Part shown: positions 17,588-25,957 of the stretch, piece by piece
Position numbering within the stretch: position 1 is the stretch's first letter
Layout of the letters: each line of letters begins with the position of its first letter
NCBI GenBank assembly: GCA_903960945.1
Contig: CAJCCR010000179.1
Coordinates: forward strand, 1 to 34,034
DNA length: 34,034 nt
Reading direction: 5' to 3'
Source of the DNA: an uncultured Planctomycetaceae bacterium
Lineage (GTDB): Bacteria > Planctomycetota > Planctomycetia > Gemmatales > Gemmataceae
Notes under the pieces: model-generated
The model's database searches: none
Told to the model about the DNA's origin: nothing
The model's input: only the letters and a program-made list of their open reading frames with translations
Translations under genes and position numbers: made by a program

Positions 17588-18792
17588 GATTTTTCTCCGG
17601 TTTCTTCAACGTAGTCGCGAAGCATTTCAAATTGTTGGAAGAAATCGTGATTGGTTTCGCCCATCGGCCCCTTGAAGAAGCAAGAAAGATGACGCATGAT
17701 ACCCGATTCACCCCTGCGTTTTGCGAACAGTGCAAACCTTGCAAGATCAATCACCAAAGGCGCAGCTAAAACAGAGTCGCATCCCTGCCAAATGAATTGA
17801 AGAATCATCGGGGTGCCAAGAAAACCCTGATAATGAATATGATTCCAAGCGGTTTTCCAATCATCCATCGAAGGAATATATTCGATGGTGACCAAGGTCT
17901 GTGGCTTATAGCCAACGATTGAGGAAATTACCTGATCTTTGGTTTTGATTTTGGAAGCCTTATTGGCAGGATCATCGAGGACAATGCCATCGCGATTGCC
18001 AAAGATATTATGACCAACCCAGCTAAGAATCTTCCAGTTGCGCAGTGCAAACATTGGCGCTAAAACAGATTTCATCAGCGTTTCGCCTGTCTTGCCATCT
18101 TGCCCTGCAAGAGGCGAACCCTTGATTTTTGCGAGTTCCTGAATGGCAGGGAATGAAGCGCCCAGCGATGGGGTGAAATTAACAAAGGGCATTCCCAGAT
18201 CCACTGCGGCCCAAGCATACATCGAACTAGTGGGGAGAACATTTTCGCCCGCATCCAAAGCAGCATTCATAGCTTTAAGGGTTTCATGCTGAACACCGGT
18301 TTGAAAAGGTGGTTCGGTGGAAGCCACGCTCATCACAACCACATGTTCTAGATCATTTGCTTTTTGAAAGTTTTTAAGATCGGATTGAATGCGTTCGATG
18401 GTTTGACGAGGAGTTTCTTTAACATTCGCTTTTTCTAAATCAGCCATCTTTGCTATGGTTGATCCCGATTCAACTGCAGAACCAGGCTTTATATTCTTGC
18501 TCCACTCTGCAAGATCTTTCTCTGAACCTGCAAGCATTGCTACATCAAATATCTTTGCCTTCAGGTGCAATTCCTTGGCAGTTTCCACAAATGATCCTTT
18601 ACGGATTTCATGGCCACCCACCACAAATGAATCTAAAGCATCTAGTTTTAAAGTTTCAAAAAGGGGCAACTCTGTCACCAGCGATGTGGTGTCAGAAAGC
18701 TTATTACGAATGGCAGCAAGGCCCAGCGCTGCTGTTGTTCCAACACCGCCACATGCACCTATCAACCACAGACCCACTTTTTTCTTAGCCAT
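17584..18792 (-). CDS. Inositol-3-phosphate synthase-like protein
   Basis: 402 residues from the ATG at 18792, chosen because GGAG lies nine bases upstream and the NAD-binding strand begins at once (KKKVGLWLIGACGGVGTTAA). Family blocks follow: VMSVASTEPP, LPTSSMYAWAAVDLGMPFVNFTPS, AGQDGKTGETLMKSVLAPMF (the counterpart of GDDxKSGQT), HNIFGNRDG (NxxGNxDG), YIPSMDDWKTAWNHIHYQGFLG with the catalytic-type Lys, and a QGCDSVLAAPLVIDLARF C-terminal segment. The reference reaction is glucose-6-phosphate to 1L-myo-inositol 3-phosphate with NAD+. Several motifs are non-canonical, so a related polyol-phosphate reaction is possible. It forms a two-gene unit with the coupled TIM-barrel enzyme. Confidence 0.87.
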   Translation of the reverse strand: MAKKKVGLWLIGACGGVGTTAALGLAAIRNKLSDTTSLVTELPLFETLKLDALDSFVVGGHEIRKGSFVETAKELHLKAKIFDVAMLAGSEKDLAEWSKNIKPGSAVESGSTIAKMADLEKANVKETPRQTIERIQSDLKNFQKANDLEHVVVMSVASTEPPFQTGVQHETLKAMNAALDAGENVLPTSSMYAWAAVDLGMPFVNFTPSLGASFPAIQELAKIKGSPLAGQDGKTGETLMKSVLAPMFALRNWKILSWVGHNIFGNRDGIVLDDPANKASKIKTKDQVISSIVGYKPQTLVTIEYIPSMDDWKTAWNHIHYQGFLGTPMILQFIWQGCDSVLAAPLVIDLARFALFAKRRGESGIMRHLSCFFKGPMGETNHDFFQQFEMLRDYVEETGEKS

Positions 18793-18988
18793 GAAATTCA
18801 ACTCCAATGATGATTTAAATATCAAAAGGAAGGATAGTTAAAGTGGCAGCCTGCCAAGCATTTCCAAACACATTAGTGTTATTATCAGTATCGCATACCC
18901 ATAGGGCAAGCATGATCAATGATATGAAATAATCTGTGGAGTGCTACAATAATCATAAGATAGTATTTTTCCTGCTGTGGAGTCATGA

Positions 18989-20254
18989 ATGTCTGAAGAT
19001 AATTCGATTTATTGTTCGATTGATGAAGCAATCGAAGAACTCCGGCAAGGCCGGCTTATCGTTGTTGTTGATGATCTAAATCGTGAAAATGAAGGCGATT
19101 TAGTCATCGCTGCTGAAAAAGCCACCCCAGAAAACATCAACTTTATGATGCGTAACGGTTGTGGGCTAGTTTGCCTAGCTATGTCGACAGCCATTTGCAA
19201 CCGGCTAAACCTCGATGTTCTTCCCTCCCCCCATTCGGAGGGGATAAGCACCCCTTTTACGCCATATATTGATGCCCGCACTGGAATCACAACCGGAACA
19301 TCATCTTTTGATCGGGCGCGCACCGTACAAGTTGCAATCGATGAAAACTCCACCCCCCACGACTTGATTCGTGGCAAAGGCCATGTGCCAGGCCTTAAGG
19401 CTCGTGATGGAGGCGTACTCGTTCGAGCAGGCCATACCGAAGGCAGCGTCGATCTTGCTAGGCTTGCAGGGATGAAAGAAGCTGCGGTTATTTGTGAAGT
19501 TGTGAACCCCGATGGCAGCATGGCACGGGTAGCAGACTTGATCCCTTACTGCAAAAAACATGGTCTTAAAATGTGCACCATCGAAGACCTGATCAAACAC
19601 CGCAGACAACGAGAAAAATTAATCCGCAGAGAAATCGAACTCAAGCTTCCTACAAAACTAGGCAACTTTGATCTCATCGCCTATTCTTCCGTGGTTGACC
19701 CTGAACCGCATTTGGCTTTGTGCGCGGGTGGGGTTGGCGTATCGACCAATGGACATGTTGCAATCCAAGAAGACCCCGTACTTGTGCGTATTCATAGCCA
19801 GTGCCTTACGGGCGATATTTTCGATAGCCTGCTATGCGATTGCGGTTCGCAGTTGCATCATGCCATGCGACAAATCGAAAAAGTGGGCAAAGGGGTGCTT
19901 CTTTACATGAGGCAGGAAGGGCGTGGCATAGGCCTGCTTTCCAAATTAAAAGCTTACAAACTTCAACAGGAAGAAGGCTTAGACACCGTAGAAGCCAATC
20001 AGAAGCTGGGATTTGGTGCCGATTTAAGGCATTATGGCATCGGAGCACAAATTCTCAACGATCTGGGAATCCGGGACATAAAACTGCTTACCAACAATCC
20101 GAAAAAAGTTGTCGGCCTTGATGGGTATGGTTTAAGAATCACCGAACGGATTCCCATCCAGATACTTGCCAACGATAATAATCGGCGCTACCTAGAAACG
20201 AAAAAAACCAAACTAGGTCACCTTCTAGACGGGACGAATTTAAAAGAGGAATAA
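18989..20254 (+). CDS. ribBA: RibBA: 3,4-dihydroxy-2-butanone-4-phosphate synthase / GTP cyclohydrolase II
   Basis: 421 residues, the expected size for the bifunctional riboflavin enzyme. The RibB half (about 1-205) has DDLNRENEGDLVIAAEK, the TPYIDARTGITTGTSSFDRA block and RAGHTEGSVDLARLAG. The RibA half (about 210-421) has the zinc cysteines Cys272, Cys283 and Cys285 in CLTGDIFDSLLCDCGSQL, then RQEGRGIGLLSKLKAYKLQ, ADLRHYGIGAQIL and LLTNNPKKVVGLDGYGL. It converts ribulose-5-phosphate and GTP into the two riboflavin precursors. GGAG lies six bases upstream of the ATG. I see no FMN riboswitch in the 196-base leader shared with the divergent inositol-phosphate-synthase gene, nor other rib genes nearby. 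It converges on the next gene with 3 bases between stops. Confidence 0.96.
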   Translation: MSEDNSIYCSIDEAIEELRQGRLIVVVDDLNRENEGDLVIAAEKATPENINFMMRNGCGLVCLAMSTAICNRLNLDVLPSPHSEGISTPFTPYIDARTGITTGTSSFDRARTVQVAIDENSTPHDLIRGKGHVPGLKARDGGVLVRAGHTEGSVDLARLAGMKEAAVICEVVNPDGSMARVADLIPYCKKHGLKMCTIEDLIKHRRQREKLIRREIELKLPTKLGNFDLIAYSSVVDPEPHLALCAGGVGVSTNGHVAIQEDPVLVRIHSQCLTGDIFDSLLCDCGSQLHHAMRQIEKVGKGVLLYMRQEGRGIGLLSKLKAYKLQQEEGLDTVEANQKLGFGADLRHYGIGAQILNDLGIRDIKLLTNNPKKVVGLDGYGLRITERIPIQILANDNNRRYLETKKTKLGHLLDGTNLKEE

Positions 20255-20257
20255 AGA

Positions 20258-21736
20258 TTAACGCCCGCCCGGGCCACCCGGCTTGGGTGCAGCGACCGGC
20301 ATAGAAACACCACGGTAAAGCACGATCTCTTTTACCTTCCAATCAGGAGGGGTTCCATCGGTTTTTTCCTCGCCTGTAACAACAAAAGCCGCCTGCACAA
20401 GATACTTCGGAAACAGCAATATCAAGCAATCAAACTCAAATTCAATTTTACCTGCGTCATTTCGATAACGCGGGACAGTTCCATTTTCTACCCTTATCCA
20501 AGCCCCACCACCACCAGGAAGCTGCATGGGGGGAGTATGATCAGTCATTGGCCTGAAAGCCTTGGAAAGAAGGTCAAGAATCCCTACCTTCATGATGGGG
20601 TCAGACCAGAAGTTTTCACCAACGCGAACAAACTTCCCATCGAATAATTGTTGCGAGGCTGCAAGGAACATCTGACGTTCAGGCGATTCAGAAGCTTGTA
20701 GGAGTGCCCCGCCGACAACCCCCAAACCAAGAGGGATAGAAGGCGTAAAGCCCTTGATTATTTGCTCGCGGTCTTTTGGTTCTGCTATGCCATATACTGC
20801 TGGCTCCCAAATTTTATTTGCCACCGCCATGCACCAGCTTGCAGCAAATTCCGTTGCAGAAACAGAAAGCTCAAACTTCTTGCGCGACTCATCGTTTGTT
20901 TTTAACTTTTGAACCATCTCAGTTCCATCTACCAGAACCTGCCATTGCCTGCCTTTATATCCACCGGTAGGGCTTTCCTGCCCAAGGGCAACAACTGCTA
21001 CTTCCATGGTGCCATCTGGTATTTTCACTTCATAAATAAGCCTAACCAGATACCCGCCCATTTCATAAACAGGGGAACTTGCAGATTTCATCGTAAACTT
21101 GATCGCACTATCGCCTGCAAACTGAATCAATCGCACAAAATCTTTAGCTTTGAATGCAGAATATGAACCCTTAGTTAAAGGGTCTGGCGCAATGTTATAA
21201 GTAATTTCGAAAGTGGTTCTAAGGTTGGAATCTTCAGAAGGACGAGGTGGTTTTAGGGTAAGCAAAAACGCCTTGTCAATCTCACCCTTTGCGATGACCC
21301 CAAGCCATTGTCTGGCAAAAGTATCCGCTTGATTTCTTACTGCAAAGTAAGTGCCTGCAAAATTCGCAAAGTAGCACAAAATGAAAATGGCAGTAATCTG
21401 CATCGACCAAAGGGAAAGCTTTTCTCCCCCCATGGTGTTATCTGAAGCTTTGATCCGAGTGTAGGCAAAGAAGCTTAACAAGATGGAAAAAGCAGGCCAG
21501 AAAATGACCCAAGGCGACATGATCCAAGGGGTACCAAAAAAAAATGAGGCACCAAAGCCCCCTGCAAGCGTCAACACAAACAAGCCACCCAATACTGCCC
21601 CAAGAATCGCCAGGATCGATAATGGCTTATAACCATAATCCTGATCGCTCGGAAGAGAATCAGTAAAAACAGGTTCACCAGGGAAAGAAGAATATTTTCC
21701 GGATGAACCTGTCGGCTTTTCGGTCGAATCACTCAT
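20258..21736 (-). CDS. Hypothetical membrane protein with three N-terminal helices
   Basis: 492 residues, not recognised. A polar N-terminal tail (about 1-37, Ser/Pro-rich) is followed by three hydrophobic segments at about 38-66 (LSILAILGAVLGGLFVLTLA..), 70-92 (WVIFWPAFSILLSFFAYTRI) and 106-130 (MQITAIFILCYFANFAGTYFAV), then some 360 soluble residues. The soluble part looks like two related alpha/beta units of the type that accumulate at domain boundaries in planctomycete hypothetical proteins, but I could not assign a fold. The ATG is preceded by GGGG at good spacing. It is the last gene of the secG-yicC-gmk-rpoZ run, 37 bases after rpoZ, so it is likely co-transcribed. Confidence 0.8.
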   Translation of the reverse strand: MSDSTEKPTGSSGKYSSFPGEPVFTDSLPSDQDYGYKPLSILAILGAVLGGLFVLTLAGGFGASFFFGTPWIMSPWVIFWPAFSILLSFFAYTRIKASDNTMGGEKLSLWSMQITAIFILCYFANFAGTYFAVRNQADTFARQWLGVIAKGEIDKAFLLTLKPPRPSEDSNLRTTFEITYNIAPDPLTKGSYSAFKAKDFVRLIQFAGDSAIKFTMKSASSPVYEMGGYLVRLIYEVKIPDGTMEVAVVALGQESPTGGYKGRQWQVLVDGTEMVQKLKTNDESRKKFELSVSATEFAASWCMAVANKIWEPAVYGIAEPKDREQIIKGFTPSIPLGLGVVGGALLQASESPERQMFLAASQQLFDGKFVRVGENFWSDPIMKVGILDLLSKAFRPMTDHTPPMQLPGGGGAWIRVENGTVPRYRNDAGKIEFEFDCLILLFPKYLVQAAFVVTGEEKTDGTPPDWKVKEIVLYRGVSMPVAAPKPGGPGGR

Positions 21737-21773
21737 TCAATCAACCCCGTCGAGTAAAAATCCCTCAACTTAA

Positions 21774-22055
21774 TTAATCTGCGCCTAATTCACCGGAAAT
21801 ATCACCTTCCATCGCCCTGCGGGTTGCATCCATTTCGTTCTTCTCACGAGCTTGAATCGCGCCCGTCTTGTCTAGAAATATTTTGTCATCCAGAATCTCT
21901 TGCAACACAATTGCCATCTTATCGGTATGGCGTGTGTTAACCAAAGGCTTAGCACCCTGGCTAAGCATTGCAAGCCTTTTCTGAATCATGGTTGAAAGCT
22001 TGAAGCGGCCACCAACTCGGTTAACAATGGCTTCTTCTTTAAGTTCATCTAGCAT
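21774..22055 (-). CDS. rpoZ: RNA polymerase omega subunit
   Basis: 93 residues starting [20 protein letters not shown]. The omega-type core is visible: [19 protein letters not shown] (helix region that contacts beta') and [17 protein letters not shown] place the start at the ATG at 22055, because AGG lies eight bases upstream and this gives the usual planctomycete N-terminus. An ATG at 22061 (TGATG with the gmk stop) and a GTG at 22064 are in frame but too close to that AGG. It stabilises and helps assemble core RNA polymerase. It follows gmk directly, the common gmk-rpoZ order. Confidence 0.9.
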   Translation of the reverse strand: MLDELKEEAIVNRVGGRFKLSTMIQKRLAMLSQGAKPLVNTRHTDKMAIVLQEILDDKIFLDKTGAIQAREKNEMDATRRAMEGDISGELGAD

Positions 22056-22060
22056 TAGCA

Positions 22061-22651
22061 TCACCTTTCTAAAAACAACGGTCTAACAAAATCCTTGATC
22101 TTTTCTACAGCTTTTTCCAAGTCATCATTGACGACTTTGAAATCATATTCCACTGCTTGTTCCATCTCGTGTTTCGCACTCGCCAATCTTTTGACCAGCG
22201 TTTCTTCAGTTTCGGTACCCCGAGCTCGAAGCCTAGCTTCGCATGCCTTCATATCAGGAGGCACCACAAATATACTTTGACTCACCGACCCGGTCTTCCG
22301 AATCTGGCCCGCACCTTGAACATCGATTTCCAGTACCACCCCGGCACCACGCCTTCTTCGCGCATCTACCTCTGAAATCAATGTACCATAATAGTTGCCG
22401 TACACCTCGGCCCATTCAAGAAAAGAACCCTTAGCGACTTCCTGCTGGAACATTCCCTTGTCCCAGAAAAAATAATCGACACCATCCACTTCAAATTGTC
22501 TCTTCGTACGGGTGGTTGCAGAAATCGCCCCCTCTAAAGGCATCGACTTATCCTTCAGTAATTCCTTTACCAAGGTTGATTTCCCACTGCCGCTAGGCCC
22601 TGATATTATAATCAATGGCCCAAAAAAGGCTTGTTTTGTACTATTCGACAT
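22061..22651 (-). CDS. gmk: Guanylate kinase
   Basis: 196 residues, the normal length. P-loop GPSGSGKST at about 18-26; the GMP-binding part includes [20 protein letters not shown] and [26 protein letters not shown] and the lid [20 protein letters not shown] follow. It phosphorylates GMP to GDP with ATP. GGGAG lies ten bases upstream of the ATG. The first 11 bases overlap the end of yicC, which indicates coupled translation. Confidence 0.96.
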   Translation of the reverse strand: MSNSTKQAFFGPLIIISGPSGSGKSTLVKELLKDKSMPLEGAISATTRTKRQFEVDGVDYFFWDKGMFQQEVAKGSFLEWAEVYGNYYGTLISEVDARRRRGAGVVLEIDVQGAGQIRKTGSVSQSIFVVPPDMKACEARLRARGTETEETLVKRLASAKHEMEQAVEYDFKVVNDDLEKAVEKIKDFVRPLFLER

Positions 22652-23534
22652 TCTGGATTAACTCCCGAATGCGCTCCAAATCGCCCTTAATCTCAACCAC
22701 ATGGCGGGTGATTTTCACATCCGCAGCTTTAGACCCCATGGTGTTGGTTTCACGCACCATTTCTTGTGTGAGAAACTCGAGCTTTCGGCCAGCCCCTTCT
22801 TCCTGCTCCAAAACTTTGCCAAATTGTTCCAGATGGCTGTCTAACCTTGTCACTTCTTCTGCAATATCGGAACGCTCTGCAAAAATCGCAACCTCACGGA
22901 TAAGATCAGAAGGCTGAATCTGAGCATCGGTACTCTCCAGCAATTTCCTCACCCTATCCAGCAATCTATCCTTATACGCTTCCATTACCTGCGGGATCAA
23001 AACCTTGATCGAAGCTAGGTGCTCGCAAATCTTATTTCTAAGCGCCATTAACTCTTGCGCCATCACTCCGCCCTCGGTACTGCGCATCGATTGCAGCTTA
23101 CCTAGGGCTATCTCAAGGGTTTTCTCAATTTGAGGCCAGTCTTCATCCAAAGTTTTTGCACCAACCTGGCCCTCGGGAACTATCCCCGGCAGATGCAAAA
23201 CATTTCCCATCAATATATTGCAAGCTTCCTGAGTCAGGTTTGATTCCTGTGCAACCTTGGCCACCTGATTCAAATAACCTTTAAGAACATCCAATCTCAA
23301 AGGCTGCTCTTGCGTTTCTTTGACCCGATGCACTCGAAGACTTACCTGCACCGTTCCCCTACGCACTAACTTACGCACGGCCTTTTCAAATTCTGGTTCC
23401 AAAATCTGATAGGATTCTGGGGCCCGTAATGACACCTTCAAATATCGATTATTTACAGAACGAAGCTCAATCGCAACCGCCAAGGTTTTACCTTGGTGGG
23501 AAGATTCTCCGTAGCCTGTCATGCTATAGAGCAC
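22641..23534 (-). CDS. YicC-family protein (endoribonuclease-type)
   Basis: 297 residues. The N-terminus MLYSMTGYGESSHQGKTLAVAIELRSVNNRYL is the YicC signature (xxSMTGYG, then ExRSVNNRYL), and the C-terminus carries DUF1732-type sequence (VREVAIFAERSDIAEEVTRLDSHLEQF, KLEFLTQEMVRETNTMGSKA, VEIKGDLERIREQIQNVE-like end). The frame starts with GTG at 23534. It places SMTGYG four residues in, as in other YicC proteins, so I prefer GTG over the internal ATG at 23522. E. coli YicC has been described as an endoribonuclease. It sits between secG (36 bases upstream) and gmk (11-base overlap), a common yicC-gmk order. Confidence 0.92.
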   Translation of the reverse strand: MLYSMTGYGESSHQGKTLAVAIELRSVNNRYLKVSLRAPESYQILEPEFEKAVRKLVRRGTVQVSLRVHRVKETQEQPLRLDVLKGYLNQVAKVAQESNLTQEACNILMGNVLHLPGIVPEGQVGAKTLDEDWPQIEKTLEIALGKLQSMRSTEGGVMAQELMALRNKICEHLASIKVLIPQVMEAYKDRLLDRVRKLLESTDAQIQPSDLIREVAIFAERSDIAEEVTRLDSHLEQFGKVLEQEEGAGRKLEFLTQEMVRETNTMGSKAADVKITRHVVEIKGDLERIRELIQNVE

Positions 23535-23570
23535 GGGCTTTCACATGCCTTTTAAAAGGCTGTGCCTCAC

Positions 23571-24173
23571 TTAGTTCTTTTTAGTTTCAGCCTTTTTATC
23601 ATCCTTGGCAGCGCCCTTTGGCTCTACCTTGGGGGCATCCTTGACTGGTTCTTTTTTGTCGTCCTTAGCAGCGCCTTTTGGCTCTACTTTAGGAGCTTCC
23701 TTGACTGGTTCTTTTTTGTCATCCTTTGCAGCGCCTTTTGGCTCTACCTTAGGAGCTTCCTTGGCTGGTTCTTTTTTGTCATCCTTGGATTCAGTTTTAG
23801 GAGTTTCTTTGGATTCGGGTTCCGCCTTTGGAGTAGGATCCACAGGAGCACCTTCTGCAGGCATCCCTTCTTTACTAATTTGCGATATATCGGTCGGGCT
23901 GGAGACTACGATTTTAGGCTGAACTAGCCAAATCATAATAACAATCAGCGCAACCCAGATTCCAGCAACATAAAGCGTGATTTTTGTGAAGGCATCTGCG
24001 GTTTTTGAACCGAATGCACTTTGCCCCCCTGGACCGCCGAAGGCTCCGGCCAATCCTCCGCCTTTTCCCTTTTGAATCAGAATCAAAAGGATCAAAAACA
24101 CACTGACTAACCAAATCAGGATGTTTAACACGGGTGGAAACCATTCCAAGATTGCAAAGGTTGGCGCCATCAT
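23571..24173 (-). CDS. secG: SecG preprotein translocase subunit with long charged repeat tail
   Basis: 200 residues against about 75-110 in most SecG. The core is typical: helix 1 ([19 protein letters not shown]), the conserved loop [32 protein letters not shown], and helix 2 ([19 protein letters not shown]). SecG sits in the inner membrane with SecY and SecE and assists SecA-driven export. After about residue 90 the tail is Lys/Glu/Pro/Ala-rich and includes a near-perfect 20-residue tandem repeat (core [15 protein letters not shown]) encoded at 23608-23787. The tail is likely disordered and its side of the membrane follows from helix count. It heads the secG-yicC-gmk-rpoZ run; an RBS is not obvious. 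Confidence 0.92.
   Translation of the reverse strand: MMAPTFAILEWFPPVLNILIWLVSVFLILLILIQKGKGGGLAGAFGGPGGQSAFGSKTADAFTKITLYVAGIWVALIVIMIWLVQPKIVVSSPTDISQISKEGMPAEGAPVDPTPKAEPESKETPKTESKDDKKEPAKEAPKVEPKGAAKDDKKEPVKEAPKVEPKGAAKDDKKEPVKDAPKVEPKGAAKDDKKAETKKN
23608..23787 (-). repeat. In-frame tandem repeat, three copies of 60 bases, in the secG tail
   Basis: Three near-identical 60-base units begin at 23608, 23668 and 23728, each starting GCAGCGCC on the + strand. Unit length is an exact multiple of 3, so each unit encodes one 20-residue repeat. Differences are few point changes, consistent with recent slippage or unequal crossover. Confidence 0.95.
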
Positions 24174-24290
24174 TCTTTTTCAACCTGCTTTATAAGTATG
24201 CGAAAAAATATTACCATTTGATTAACAATAGCATGAAACTCAAAAAGCAATTATAGAAATCTCAAGGGCATCCGAGAAGATGCATAATGT

Positions 24291-24779
24291 TTAAGTTGTT
24301 TGACCAAGGGCTTTTTCCAACGCTTTAACCACCCTTAATATGAAGCTTTGGTCCAAATCTTCTAAGGGCCGGGTTTCCCCAGAAGCCGTGGTGATCACAA
24401 TATAATGCACCCATTGCCTCCTTTTTCGCGAAATCCACCACCTCAATATTTGACATAAGACTATACCCTGTATAGTGGTTAGGAACAAAACCAGCGAAAA
24501 GTTCAAAACACTCTCTGCATTCCCAGAACCAATCCCACGCCAAACTGCCAAGGGGTTTACCCCCATAAACCAAAATTCGAAGTTTGCTACCATCACCAAA
24601 AAGAAAAAACTCTCCAATAAGATAAAACTAACCATAAAGATAAGAACCTTTTTCCCACTGGCCTCCGGATACACCGGATTGCAGCCACTTCTTACCGAAG
24701 TTATTCCTGAAAGCGTAATCGTTTGCTGGGGCAATTTCAAAAGGGTTTCTGTTATTACAATCCCCTTTTCCTCAAACAT
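24291..24779 (-). CDS. Small membrane protein, DUF6232-like
   Basis: 162 residues. A soluble N-terminus (ITETLLKLPQQTITLSGITSVRSG) is followed by two hydrophobic segments (about 45-70, VLIFMVSFILLESFFFLVMVAN; about 90-112, VLNFSLVLFLTTIQGIVLCQI). The last part (WVHYIVITTASGETRPLEDLDQSFILRVVKALEKAL) is a beta-strand plus amphipathic helix. The pattern of an N-terminal strand ending in ITSVR, two helices, and a C-terminal strand/helix resembles DUF6232-type proteins, whose role is not known. AAGGAA lies upstream of the ATG. It lies 117 bases upstream of secG on the same strand. Confidence 0.7.
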   Translation of the reverse strand: MFEEKGIVITETLLKLPQQTITLSGITSVRSGCNPVYPEASGKKVLIFMVSFILLESFFFLVMVANFEFWFMGVNPLAVWRGIGSGNAESVLNFSLVLFLTTIQGIVLCQILRWWISRKRRQWVHYIVITTASGETRPLEDLDQSFILRVVKALEKALGQTT

Positions 24780-25004
24780 GATTTCTGGGTTCCTTTTCCA
24801 ACATGCGCCCTATTTCAGTAAGCACAAAATTAATCCATATTTTTGTGAATACAGAATTCCAATTGAATTCGATTCTAACAAATACCATCGTCAACAGATG
24901 AGAAAACCAAGAATTGTTTATTCAACATTGAATATCGCAGCAACCACCACCCTTTCACCAGAACCAATCTTTCCAATTGCAACCCTTACTCTTAACTGAT
25001 AAAA

Positions 25005-25030
25005 TTGAAGTTGAAGTTGAAGTTGAAGTT
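25005..25030. repeat. Hexanucleotide microsatellite (TTGAAG)x4
   Basis: TTGAAG is repeated four times without interruption, followed by TT. It ends 19 bases before the antitoxin ATG, in the leader of the toxin-antitoxin operon. Confidence 0.95.
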
Positions 25031-25049
25031 AATTATTTAAAGGTGAATC

Positions 25050-25280
25050 ATGAAAAAGATATCCATGCTGGAATTTCGGCTTAATGCCGAGAAAATTATC
25101 AAGCAGGTTCAAAGCGGGCAATCGCTGATTTTAACCCGCAGAGGAAACCCGGTGGCCCGAATCGAACCAATAATACAGGAAACGCAAGATCCAAATGACC
25201 CATTTTTTCTGCTTAGCGGGATAGGAAAAGGGGCATCCCTAAGCAATGCCGAAATGGATGGCATCATTTATGACAAATGA
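25050..25280 (+). CDS. Antitoxin, Phd/YefM family (VapB partner)
   Basis: 76 residues. The N-terminal DNA-binding part is Phd/YefM-like: KKISMLEFRLNAEKIIKQVQSGQSLILTRRGNPVARIEPI, with the hallmark promoter-binding beta-alpha fold and the RxGxPVAxI strand. The C-terminal ~30 residues would wrap the toxin. AAAGG lies six bases upstream of the ATG. The last 11 bases overlap the toxin gene, so translation is coupled. Such antitoxins repress their own operon and neutralise the toxin. Confidence 0.92.
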   Translation: MKKISMLEFRLNAEKIIKQVQSGQSLILTRRGNPVARIEPIIQETQDPNDPFFLLSGIGKGASLSNAEMDGIIYDK

Positions 25281-25683
25281 TATTTTTATTGATACCAGCG
25301 GTTTCTACGCCTTTCTAATCAAAGGCGACAGCACCCACGAGGAAGCTGAAAGCATTTTATTTGGTGCAAAAAAACAAAAACGCAGGTTCGTTACGACTGA
25401 TTATATTTTAGATGAAACAGCAACACTGCTGAAAGCACGGGGGTTCGGACATTTGTTGCCAAACTTTTTCACCACGCTCGAACAATCACAAGCATGCAGG
25501 ATCGAATGGACTGATCCAGACCGTTTTTTTTCAACCCAAGCCTTCTTCCTTAAACATGCAGATCAAGATTGGTCGTTCACCGATTGCTTAAGTTTCCATG
25601 TCATGAAACAATTAAAACTTTCCGATGCACTTACCAAGGATGCACATTTTAAATCTGCGGGTTTCCGACCAATGCTAAAGTAA
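25270..25683 (+). CDS. VapC-type toxin, PIN-domain ribonuclease
   Basis: 137 residues from the ATG at 25270, which begins MTNDIFIDTSGFYAFL; the frame extends upstream but this is the PIN start. The acidic metal-binding residues are in place: Asp in FIDTSGFYAF, Glu in ILDETATLLKARG, and Asp in WSFTDCLSFHVM, with a further acidic residue in LTKDAHFKSAGF. PIN toxins cleave RNA (often tRNA or rRNA) in a Mg2+-dependent way; the target here is unknown. The fold is complete and not truncated. Together with the upstream antitoxin it forms an intact type II toxin-antitoxin pair. Confidence 0.92.
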   Translation: MTNDIFIDTSGFYAFLIKGDSTHEEAESILFGAKKQKRRFVTTDYILDETATLLKARGFGHLLPNFFTTLEQSQACRIEWTDPDRFFSTQAFFLKHADQDWSFTDCLSFHVMKQLKLSDALTKDAHFKSAGFRPMLK

Positions 25684-25863
25684 CTAATTCCATTGCCAAG
25701 AAAACAGCAGAACTAAGCTAAACTCCCTCACTTTGTTTTTTGGCCATTTTAGCTCATCGATAAGGCAATCAAAAAAATCTAACATTCTTTCAAAGATTCT
25801 TGCAAATCCCATCAAGGCTGATGCGTTTATCAAGCGTGTGATCCGCACCGAATGAAATCTCAA

Positions 25864-25875
25864 TTGATCGATCAA
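25864..25875. promoter_or_regulatory. Candidate operator: 12-base perfect palindrome
   Basis: TTGATCGATCAA lies 82 bases upstream of the glycoside-hydrolase ATG. Palindromes with a central CG are bound by LacI-type regulators, but none is encoded here and 12-base palindromes also occur by chance. Confidence 0.3.
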
Positions 25876-25957
25876 ATAAAGTAGATTTTAATCACGAATG
25901 AACTACGATGATTTTTGACATGCCTCACTACCAAACGATTTACATTGGATAGATTTT

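Noticed and set aside
18793-18988. Possible FMN riboswitch before ribBA
   Set aside because: The conserved AGGGGCAGGGTGAAA-type core and the other paired blocks are not present.
19009-19521. Minus-strand frame of 170 residues within ribBA
   Set aside because: It lies wholly inside a clearly identified gene and lacks family features.
23562-23927. Two plus-strand open frames opposite the secG tail
   Set aside because: They mirror the 60-base repeats and give Phe/Leu/Ser-rich or low-complexity products with no family features; secG is well supported on the other strand.
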